Part shown: in pieces, positions 58,506-64,000 of the stretch
Layout of the letters: the number at the start of each line of letters is the position of its first letter
How positions within the stretch are numbered: the stretch's first letter is position 1
Made by a program: the position numbers and the translations under genes
The notes under the pieces: model-generated
The model's input: the letters and a program-made list of their open reading frames with translations, nothing else
What the model was told of the DNA's origin: nothing
Databases searched by the model: none
Source of the DNA: UBA5239 sp040394635
GTDB taxonomy: Bacteria > Verrucomicrobiota > Lentisphaeria > Victivallales > Victivallaceae
Direction of reading: 5' to 3'
Length of the DNA stretch: 64,000 nucleotides
NCBI GenBank assembly: GCA_040394635.1
Contig: JBEBRW010000011.1
Coordinates: forward strand, 1 to 64,000

Positions 58506-58509
58506 TTTT

Positions 58510-59547
58510 TCAGCGTTGATTCAGACGGTGAATGTTCTGGACGTTTTCGGCGTTCATACCGGCGGCGGCCAGGAATTCCGCGATCAAATCGCTCTTGGCG
58601 CTGCAGTACTGGTCCACGTCATCCGGAAATTGTTGCGCCAGGGATTTTTTCAAATCGCCGTAGCGCTTGACGGCTTCCGGATGACTGAGCAGGTAATCAC
58701 GCAGCAATAGGTGATTATTCAGGGCTTCGCAGCCCTGGCGGCAAACATAGAAATTATGCGGGAATTTCAGGCGCAAGGTTTGGGTAAACATTTCACGTCC
58801 AATCAAGCCATAGTCGCCGATGTGGTAAAAGCCGAGCTTTTGCAGAGCATCTTTGAGCTCGTCAAAGCGATTCCAGTCGGGCAGGATCAGGTCGGCATCG
58901 ATCACCGGCTTGGCAGCCAAACCCGGCACGGAGGTACTGCCGACATGCTCCAGCCTCAGGCCCAACGGAGCCACCAGGTGATTCAGTTCACTGAATTGTT
59001 CCGTCCAAGCCGGTTGATAATCCGTTACGGTCACCAGAGGGTTGCGTTTGTAGTAGATGACATGGGGCATATCCACATTATAATAATGTTTGACGAACTG
59101 TCCGTTGATCCGCATGTCGAGACGCTCGGCCACCCGGCGCGACGGCCCGTTATTATCCCGGATGATGCAGACCACCCGGTGCAATTTAAGCATATTGAAG
59201 GCGTAATCCATGCATCCGGCTGCCGCTTCGGTGGCAAAACCTTTGTGCCAATGTTTCCGCTTGAAAAGGTAACCGATCTCGACCTCCTGCCCTGCCCCGG
59301 TTTCCTGCATAGTCAGGCCGCATTGGCCCACCAATTCGCCGCTGCCGCGCTCGATCACCGCCCACAGTCCGAAGCCGTGTTCCCGGTAACGCTGCAGCTG
59401 GCGATCCAGCCACCCCCTCACCTCTTCATCACTGAACGCGTGTTCATAGGCATACATGGCCTGTTCGTCCTGCAGGATTTCGGCAATATCGGCGTAGTCG
59501 TCCAAGGTCATTTCGCGTAAATCGAGTCGCTTGGTACTTATGATCAT
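58510..59547 (-). CDS. GNAT acetyltransferase - GrpB (UPF0157) fusion protein
   Basis: This 345-residue fusion starts with a RimJ/RimL-like GNAT domain (1-165: STKRLDLREMTLDDY, GYLFKRKHWHKGFATEA for acetyl-CoA binding, DNNGPSRRVAERLDM). It continues with a GrpB/UPF0157 nucleotidyltransferase-like domain (about 172-335: LEHVGSTSVPGLAAKPVIDADLIL, carrying the G-S-T-S and D-x-D metal residues). Each half is usually a separate protein; together they suggest two-step modification of one substrate, which is unknown. The ATG at 59547 overlaps the GT4 stop (ATGA), so the start at 59589 is rejected. Last gene of the trpB-GT4 operon. Confidence 0.88.
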   Translation of the reverse strand: MIISTKRLDLREMTLDDYADIAEILQDEQAMYAYEHAFSDEEVRGWLDRQLQRYREHGFGLWAVIERGSGELVGQCGLTMQETGAGQEVEIGYLFKRKHWHKGFATEAAAGCMDYAFNMLKLHRVVCIIRDNNGPSRRVAERLDMRINGQFVKHYYNVDMPHVIYYKRNPLVTVTDYQPAWTEQFSELNHLVAPLGLRLEHVGSTSVPGLAAKPVIDADLILPDWNRFDELKDALQKLGFYHIGDYGLIGREMFTQTLRLKFPHNFYVCRQGCEALNNHLLLRDYLLSHPEAVKRYGDLKKSLAQQFPDDVDQYCSAKSDLIAEFLAAAGMNAENVQNIHRLNQR

Positions 59548-60644
59548 AAAAGCAGTTCCTTTATCAATTGATATTGTTTTTGCACGCACTGGGCCGCGTC
59601 GTAATTCATCAAGATATCCTGCCGGGCTTGTTTCCGCAGGCTGACCAGCTCGCTTTTTTGTTCCAATGTCCGGATCACAGCAGCGGCAATCGCGCCGCTG
59701 TCCAGTTCACAGCTCAATCCGTTGTGACCGTCTTTCAGGACTTCCGAAACCGACTCGCCACTACTGCCGAGAATCAGGCAACCGCAACTCATGGCGTTCA
59801 GCAGCGACCAAGACAGCACAAACTTCTTGCTCAAATAGACATGCAGCGAGGAAACCTGCAGGAGTTTGACAAAATACTCTTCCGGCAATTTGTTACAGAA
59901 AATCACCCGGTCCTCGGGCAATTTCAGTTCTTCATTCAAGGTCTGCCGCCAGCTTTTGCCACCGGGCGGCTGGGCGCCGTAACAGACCCGGTCTTCACCG
60001 GCGATCAGGATTTTCGCCTGCGGCCGGGCCGCCAGAACCGCCGGGAGCGCCCGCATGAACTCGGGGAAACCGCGAATAGGCTCCTGCCCCCTCGCCGCGT
60101 AAGTGACAATCTCGTCAGTGGCCGAATAATTGCGCCCGAAAAAAGTGAATACCGCATTGGGAACCGGTTTATAAAAAGCGGTATCGACGCCCTCATGAAT
60201 CACCCGGATTTTACCTTGAAACTGCTTGGGAAAACGGGACTTCTGCCATTCGGTCGGAACCATGGCGCAGGTGCACTTTTTCAACGATTCCTCAATGGTG
60301 AGATTCCTGGGATTTCCTGTATGGTAGTACCACTCCGGATAAGAGAGGAATTTCGCCGCCGGGAATACGTTCAACAGATGCAGATCCCCTCCCCAGCCGG
60401 AATGACTGACGACCAAATCGGGAGAATAGCCCCGCTGTTTGAGCTCAAGCAAAACCGCAGTTACGCTTTCGGTCCGTGTCCGGCCGGGGGCATAACTGCG
60501 GTGTATTTCAACTCCCGGGTAATTGACCGGGAGCGCTTCAGTAATAAAATCGACTTTGAGCTCCGGCTGACCTGCACAAAACTTCAGCAGGTGCCGGAAC
60601 TGGCCCGGAAAATTCGGGTGTATGAACAGAATTTTCCGGGGCAT
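59544..60644 (-). CDS. GT4-family glycosyltransferase
   Basis: This 366-residue GT-B enzyme has an N-terminal HPNFPGQFRHLLKF motif found in GT4 enzymes of the type called glycosyltransferase family 4 with N-terminal DUF. Its donor-binding domain has VIHEGVDTAFYKP, FCNKLPEEYFVKLLQVSSLHVYLSKKFVLSWSLLNAMSCGCLILGS (short motifs PEEYFVKLL and SWSLLNAMSCG) and SELDSGAIAA-like tail features. The ATG lies 3 bp after the trpB stop. Its acceptor is unknown, and no other polysaccharide gene adjoins. Being placed between trpB and a GNAT fusion, its expression is tied to the same mRNA. Confidence 0.8.
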   Translation of the reverse strand: MPRKILFIHPNFPGQFRHLLKFCAGQPELKVDFITEALPVNYPGVEIHRSYAPGRTRTESVTAVLLELKQRGYSPDLVVSHSGWGGDLHLLNVFPAAKFLSYPEWYYHTGNPRNLTIEESLKKCTCAMVPTEWQKSRFPKQFQGKIRVIHEGVDTAFYKPVPNAVFTFFGRNYSATDEIVTYAARGQEPIRGFPEFMRALPAVLAARPQAKILIAGEDRVCYGAQPPGGKSWRQTLNEELKLPEDRVIFCNKLPEEYFVKLLQVSSLHVYLSKKFVLSWSLLNAMSCGCLILGSSGESVSEVLKDGHNGLSCELDSGAIAAAVIRTLEQKSELVSLRKQARQDILMNYDAAQCVQKQYQLIKELLL

Positions 60645-60647
60645 GCA

Positions 60648-61874
60648 TTAATCTCCGGGGAAACCGTAGGTGTCGCCGTAACCGTAGTGTTCGATCACGT
60701 AATCGACATCCTTGTCGCCGCGTCCGCTCAGGTTCACCAGGATTGCCCCGGTGTGCATTTCGCGGGCGCGCTTCATGGCATAAGCCACGGCGTGGGAGCT
60801 TTCCAGAGCCGGGATGATGCCTTCGTAACGCGAAAGTTTGAAGAACGCATCGACCGCTTCGGCGTCGGTGGCGGTGACGTAGTTCACGCGTCCGGCATCG
60901 CGCCAGAAGGCGTGTTCCGGGCCGACGCTCGGGTAGTCGAGGCCGCTGGCGATGGAGTAAACCGGGGCCGCCGAGCCGTCTTCATTTTGCAGCAGGATAC
61001 TTTCGAAACCATGCAGAGTGCCTTTTTTGCCGAAGCTCATGCTGGCGGCATGCTCACCGAGCGTCGTGCCGGTGCCGAGCGGCTCCACGCCGCAGATTTC
61101 CACCGGATCTTCGAGGAACGCCGAGAACATTCCGACCGAGTTGCTGCCGCCGCCGACGCAGGCGCAGACCATATCCGGCATGATGCCGGTCATGGCGAGG
61201 AACTGCTCGCGGGCTTCCTGCCCCACGCACATCTGGAAGTCGCGCACCATCATCGGGAACGGATGCGGGCCGACCGCGGAACCGATGCAGTAGATCGAAT
61301 CTTTGTAGGACTTCAGGTAAGCTTCAAAAGCCGAATCCACGGCTTCCTTCAGGGTCTTCAAGCCGAAGGAGACCGGCACCACCTTGGCGCCGAGAATGCG
61401 CATGCGGGCCACGTTCGGGGCTTGTTTGACGATATCGACTTCGCCCATATGGATTTCGCACTCGAGGCCGAAGTATGCGGCCGCGGTCGCCAGCGCCACG
61501 CCGTGCTGCCCTGCCCCGGTTTCGGCGATCAGTTTCTTCTTGCCCATGAATTTGGCCAGGAGCCCCTCGCCCATGCAGTGGTTGAGCTTGTGGGCGCCGG
61601 TATGGTTCAGATCCTCGCGCTTCAGATAAATCTGGGCGGAACCGAGCTTACGGGAGAGACGTTCGCAGTGGTAAACCGGAGTCGGGCGCCCCTGGAATTC
61701 CCGGCGGATGCGGCGCAGTTCACTGATGAACTGGGCGCTGTGGCAGATGGCGTTGTAAGCATCGGCAATCTCGTGGAACACCGATACAAGTTCATCCGGT
61801 ACGATGATACCGCCGTATTCACCGAAATAACCTTCCCGGTTCGGATACTGGCGGAAATAAGTTTTGAAGTCCAT
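60648..61874 (-). CDS. trpB: Tryptophan synthase beta subunit
   Basis: This PLP enzyme joins indole and serine to give tryptophan. The 408 residues match TrpB1 (about 397). Motifs are YFGEYGGIIVPDEL near residue 16, the PLP lysine K96 in HTGAHKLNHCMGEG, LIAETGAGQHGVALATAAA (with catalytic Glu) near 115, and the phosphate-binding CVGGGSNSVGMF near 237. GGAGAATAA precedes the ATG. TrpA is not adjacent and no other trp gene is in the window, so this is a detached copy. It leads an operon with a GT4 gene and a GNAT-GrpB fusion. Confidence 0.96.
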   Translation of the reverse strand: MDFKTYFRQYPNREGYFGEYGGIIVPDELVSVFHEIADAYNAICHSAQFISELRRIRREFQGRPTPVYHCERLSRKLGSAQIYLKREDLNHTGAHKLNHCMGEGLLAKFMGKKKLIAETGAGQHGVALATAAAYFGLECEIHMGEVDIVKQAPNVARMRILGAKVVPVSFGLKTLKEAVDSAFEAYLKSYKDSIYCIGSAVGPHPFPMMVRDFQMCVGQEAREQFLAMTGIMPDMVCACVGGGSNSVGMFSAFLEDPVEICGVEPLGTGTTLGEHAASMSFGKKGTLHGFESILLQNEDGSAAPVYSIASGLDYPSVGPEHAFWRDAGRVNYVTATDAEAVDAFFKLSRYEGIIPALESSHAVAYAMKRAREMHTGAILVNLSGRGDKDVDYVIEHYGYGDTYGFPGD

Positions 61875-61936
61875 AGGTTTATTCTCCTTATTAAAATAAT
61901 CTCTTAAAATAGTTCAAATATGCAAATTTGCAACAA

Positions 61937-62539
61937 TCAGTTCTGCTTTTTCAGCTCATATTTGCGGTGTTGGCTCTCCAGATTGCTGGCCGGGGGCTCG
62001 ACGATGATTACCTTTTCCGGCGGCGGCTCGAGTTCCTCGAGGTGCTTGTGCAGCGGCTGGAATCCTCCCCGGTCCCACAGAAAAAGCATCAGGAAATAAA
62101 ACAACTGGGCAATCCCCCACCCCGCGATCAACAGCATGAAATTGCAGCAGATCTGGACCCAGCGTGAGCCGAAGGCACGGAGAATAGCGAACCGGACGAT
62201 TGCCCAGATCGCCGCCAGTGTCAGGAAATCGATGATTCCCAGTCCGATTGCTGGATTAGTTTCCGCAACGAAGCGAACGAACGACGAGCCGTCCAGTCCG
62301 AAAATGATGTTGAATATGCTGATGAGCGCCAGCACCGGATACCCCAGAAATACCAGGAACCACAATGGAAATCCGTGCATGGTCGGCTCGCCGATCTCAT
62401 ACGGTTTGTCGAAACAGACCAGCGCCGAGCAGATGATCAGCAGCCCGGTCAGCAGGCAAATCCAATCCCAGGAACGGCGCGCACGCTTCTTCGAGGCCGG
62501 CGAATCTTTGAACGGATATAAGTTGAAAATCTTGTACAT
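61937..62539 (-). CDS. Polytopic membrane protein of unknown function
   Basis: This 200-residue protein has a charged N-terminus (PASKKRARRSWDW) and four hydrophobic helices, roughly at residues 24-45 (WICLLTGLLIICSALVCF), 60-85, 95-125 and 133-155. The C-terminal tail of about 45 residues is rich in Pro, Glu and Lys and should be cytoplasmic. I do not recognise the family. ATG at 62539 follows GAGGT with 6-bp spacing and lies 8 bp after the corA stop, so it is probably co-transcribed with corA and could assist it. An in-frame GTG at 62551 is less likely. Confidence 0.75.
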   Translation of the reverse strand: MYKIFNLYPFKDSPASKKRARRSWDWICLLTGLLIICSALVCFDKPYEIGEPTMHGFPLWFLVFLGYPVLALISIFNIIFGLDGSSFVRFVAETNPAIGLGIIDFLTLAAIWAIVRFAILRAFGSRWVQICCNFMLLIAGWGIAQLFYFLMLFLWDRGGFQPLHKHLEELEPPPEKVIIVEPPASNLESQHRKYELKKQN

Positions 62540-62547
62540 GCCTGACC

Positions 62548-63498
62548 TCACTTATCTCGTTTCTGTTCGCCAAGGCCAACCCGTTTGACCATGAGATAGG
62601 TGACATAGCCGATGGCCGCCATCACCAGCACCAGCGCGCTGTAAGCGTGCGGCCACCAGACATGGCTGGTCATCATGGAATATTCGGACATGCCGCCGAG
62701 CCCGGTGATCACGTTCAACGGCATGAACACGATGTTGATGATCGCCAGTTGTTTCATGACAGTGGACAGGTTATTGTTCAGCACGCCCACGCGGGCGTCG
62801 GACATGCCAATCAGAATGTTGGAGTAAATCTGGGCGAGGTTGTTGCACTGTTTGTTTTCAACGGTGATATCATCGAGAAAATCCTCTTCATCCTCGGTGA
62901 AACCGAGTTTGCGGGAGTCGTTTTTGAGTTTCTGCATCAGCACCTGGTTGCCGCTGATGGCGCTCTGGTAATACGTCAGGCTCTTCGACAGCGTGAACAT
63001 GCCGACCAGCGAACGGTTGGTCACCGAATGCTCGATTTTGGCCTCAACTTCATCGGAAATCGAGCGGATCACCCGCATGTGCTCCAGGAAATGATGGGTC
63101 GAGTGATAGAGCAGGCGCAGCAGTACCCCGGCGGCGGAATTGCCTCGCAGCGGCATTTTGCCGTGTTCGAAGAGGTAGGTCGGCTCCGCCTGCAGGATGA
63201 TGGTCCGGTCCTTGAAGAGAAACACGCCGAAGGAGGAAACCCGGAAATCCAGATTTTTATCCCCTTTATAGTTGCGGGGCTGTTTCATGATGACCGCGAT
63301 GTGATTGTCTTCGTACTCGATTCGGGAGATTTCGTCTTCGTCCAGCGCCGAGTGAAAAGTGTGTTCATCGATGCCGCACTCTCTCACCAGATAATTCTTA
63401 TCCTCCTCGTCGGGAGTGGTGTAGACCTGGATGCGGCCAAGTCTCTCCGTCGGACACTCGACGACCCGTCCATCAATGATATCGTAACTTACGAGCAT
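62548..63498 (-). CDS. corA: CorA-family divalent cation channel
   Basis: This 316-residue protein has a soluble N-terminal funnel (1-250) and two C-terminal transmembrane helices (about 255-275 and 285-305). The signature loop reads LGGMSEYSMMT, with GMS in place of the canonical GMN. The same change appears in a known divergent subgroup, so transport is still likely, but ion choice (Mg, Co, Zn) is uncertain. The upstream stem region ITVENKQCNNLAQIYSNILIGMSD and MKQLAIINIVFMPLNVITG is typical of CorA. AAGGAACAACT precedes the ATG. A 230-nt structured leader lies upstream. Confidence 0.88.
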   Translation of the reverse strand: MLVSYDIIDGRVVECPTERLGRIQVYTTPDEEDKNYLVRECGIDEHTFHSALDEDEISRIEYEDNHIAVIMKQPRNYKGDKNLDFRVSSFGVFLFKDRTIILQAEPTYLFEHGKMPLRGNSAAGVLLRLLYHSTHHFLEHMRVIRSISDEVEAKIEHSVTNRSLVGMFTLSKSLTYYQSAISGNQVLMQKLKNDSRKLGFTEDEEDFLDDITVENKQCNNLAQIYSNILIGMSDARVGVLNNNLSTVMKQLAIINIVFMPLNVITGLGGMSEYSMMTSHVWWPHAYSALVLVMAAIGYVTYLMVKRVGLGEQKRDK

Positions 63499-63538
63499 AT
63501 AGTTGTTCCTTGTCCTGATTGATTAAAGTTTCAAGACA

Positions 63539-63647
63539 CCTGGGGGGAACGATCGTTACGCGTGGAGCTGGGTATGCCTGGTCATCCTCAATCAGCTGAA
63601 AAGCAGAGGTTCGACCGGCCGGCAACCCCACGCCATCGCGGTCCAGG
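63539..63647 (-). ncRNA. Structured leader RNA candidate upstream of corA
   Basis: The 109-nt GC-rich block has nested complementary segments that make one long irregular rod. On the plus strand these are CCTGG/CCAGG (63539-63543 with 63643-63647), CGAT/ATCG, GCGTGG/CCACGC, CTGGTC/GACCGG (one G-T pair) and CCTC/GAGG around a 16-nt apical loop. On the minus strand it would lie in the 5' leader of corA, ending 41 nt before the ATG. No known riboswitch core (M-box, FMN, SAM, TPP, c-di-GMP) is recognised. Confidence 0.5.
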
Positions 63648-63683
63648 GTCGTCGTTCTGTTGTTCTTTCTGCTTCTTTTTCAT
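63588..63683 (-). CDS. Possible 31-codon leader peptide upstream of corA
   Basis: An ATG at 63683 opens a 31-codon frame ending in TGA at 63588. It encodes a basic start (MKKKQKEQQ), then DDPGPRWRG and a C-terminal NLCFSAD. It overlaps half of the structured block, so ribosome position on it would decide how the leader folds. The ribosome-binding site is weak (GTGGAACT). Proline codons in a leader before corA recall Salmonella corL, but sequence similarity is not claimed. Confidence 0.3.
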   Translation of the reverse strand: MKKKQKEQQNDDPGPRWRGVAGRSNLCFSAD

Positions 63684-63734
63684 AGTTCCACTGTTTGGGT
63701 TCAGTTAATATTAATGGAGCTGACCTATTTTTTA

Positions 63735-63762
63735 AACATACCAGTAATCGTTACTTTTTCAA
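63735..63762 (-). promoter_or_regulatory. Candidate sigma-70 promoter of corA
   Basis: On the minus strand TTGAAA (63762-63757) and TATGTT (63740-63735) are 16 bp apart. Transcription would start near 63728, giving a 230-nt leader before corA. Confidence 0.5.
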
Positions 63763-63909
63763 GTACAGTTATGGAAAAAGGAAAAATAAAATTTCATTAA
63801 GAGTGATAAATCACGAACTTTCAATGATTTTCGCTTGACTTTTGGGTGATTTCGTGGCATTTTTCCCAAATCGCAAATTACCCGAACTTTAATCAAAAGA
63901 AATTGCCTG

Positions 63910-64000
63910 ATGAATATTTTTGAACTTGCATTGAATCCTGCCAAGGATTACCGGCCGGTTCCCTTCTGGAGCTGGAACGACAAATTGGAAATGGATGAGC
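63910..64000 (+). CDS. N-terminus of a glycoside hydrolase-like protein (3' end outside window)
   Basis: The frame opens at ATG 63910 and is still open at the window end (30 codons seen: MNIFELALNP, then RPVPFWSWNDKLE). The stretch PFWSWND-x-L-E after a short helical start is a frequent opening of GH106-like and other large glycosyl hydrolases in Victivallis-type genomes, where it supplies part of the substrate pocket. No signal peptide is seen, so the enzyme may be cytoplasmic. The call rests on this motif only. Confidence 0.55.
   Translation, partial: MNIFELALNPAKDYRPVPFWSWNDKLEMDE

Larger units (their letters stand above)
57783..58509. other. Long AT-rich intergenic region with two hairpin repeats
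   Basis: About 727 bp separate the SIMPL gene from the GNAT-GrpB gene. No reading frame longer than about 60 codons looks real. Apart from the two 44-bp hairpin repeats (58309 and 58460) and the SIMPL promoter area, nothing recognisable is seen. The region between 58000 and 58300 could hold a small RNA, but no promoter/terminator pair proves it. Confidence 0.5.
63499..63909. other. Intergenic region between corA and the next gene
   Basis: This 411-bp divergent gap holds the corA promoter, a structured leader and a small reading frame (listed separately). The part 63763-63909 is AT-rich and presumably carries the promoter of the glycoside hydrolase gene, but no clear box is recognised there. 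Confidence 0.6.

Noticed and set aside
59568..61907. 779-codon open frame antisense to trpB and the GT4 gene
   Set aside because: It spans two well-recognised genes on the other strand and encodes no recognisable domain. Similar antisense frames at 21938-23773, 23715-25484 and 45342-46979 were set aside for the same reason.
63539..63683. Known riboswitch or stable RNA (M-box, SRP RNA, tmRNA, 6S)
   Set aside because: The GGTTCGA-like stretch is not in a tRNA-like context, no GGAA tetraloop of SRP RNA is present, and no M-box core was recognised. It is kept only as an unnamed structured candidate.
1..64000. Insertion sequences, integrases, prophage genes or attachment sites
   Set aside because: No transposase, recombinase or phage structural motif was found. 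The only HNH protein is an isolated small gene, and no direct repeats flank the tRNA.

Overview
The window is about 57% GC and carries roughly 53 protein genes and one tRNA. No rRNA gene, CRISPR array, prophage or insertion sequence was seen. A prepilin-like protein with an H-x9-DG tail sits beside a LacI regulator and a very large secreted glycoside hydrolase-like protein, a combination typical of Lentisphaerota (Victivallis relatives). The PVC-style membrane serine/threonine kinase, the many sugar-related genes and the electron-bifurcating redox genes fit a fermentative, glycan-eating member of that phylum. This placement is inference, since no ribosomal marker is present.

Region by region. 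1-4485: an export-like locus of two HlyD-type adaptors and a PqqD-like/M50 protease/HlyD membrane protein, with no ATPase visible. 4543-8988 (minus): an rRNA methyltransferase-like gene, NagA, and the Kbl-Tdh threonine-to-glycine pair. 9111-14453: a PBP2-like protein without a transpeptidase domain, a RodA/FtsW protein, HPr, a GT39-TPR protein, an HNH nuclease and HisG. 14588-18338: two Hsp20 genes and ClpB, each unit behind a near-perfect sigma-54 promoter. 18395-21577 (minus): retropepsin-like lipoprotein, inactive-transglutaminase 7TM protein and ATP-grasp ligase. 21716-25921 (minus): a three-subunit complex resembling the Stn-type NADH/NADPH/ferredoxin transhydrogenase. 26033-28471: a PstS-like protein and a head-GIN/amidase fusion. 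28468-36196 (minus): a six-gene surface polysaccharide operon of lower GC. 36452-36527: tRNA-Thr(CGU). 36585-39092: a second PstS-like protein, an alpha/beta hydrolase with an exact 60-bp tandem duplication, and a large palindromic repeat. 39202-44277: LacI, prepilin-like protein and the giant glycoside hydrolase-like protein. 44391-46937 (minus): ROK kinase plus a second NagA behind a palindromic operator. 47136-48847: periplasmic beta-carbonic anhydrase and an SDR. 49019-54630: a tightly coupled operon of FAD oxidoreductase, XRE-cupin regulator, heparinase II/III-like lyase and Old Yellow Enzyme. 54764-57782: sensor kinase and SIMPL protein. 58510-63498 (minus): CorA, membrane protein, TrpB, GT4 and a GNAT-GrpB fusion. 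63910-64000: start of another glycoside hydrolase.

The main functional themes are amino-sugar and polysaccharide catabolism (two NagA, ROK kinase, lyase, GH proteins), envelope construction (RodA pair, amidase, surface polysaccharide), redox balancing, and a heat-shock regulon apparently placed under sigma-54. The best candidates for undescribed biology are the ABC-less PqqD/M50/HlyD locus, the transpeptidase-free PBP2-like partner of RodA, the structured leader with a small reading frame before corA, the lyase/flavoenzyme operon, and the paired sigma-54 heat-shock promoters.
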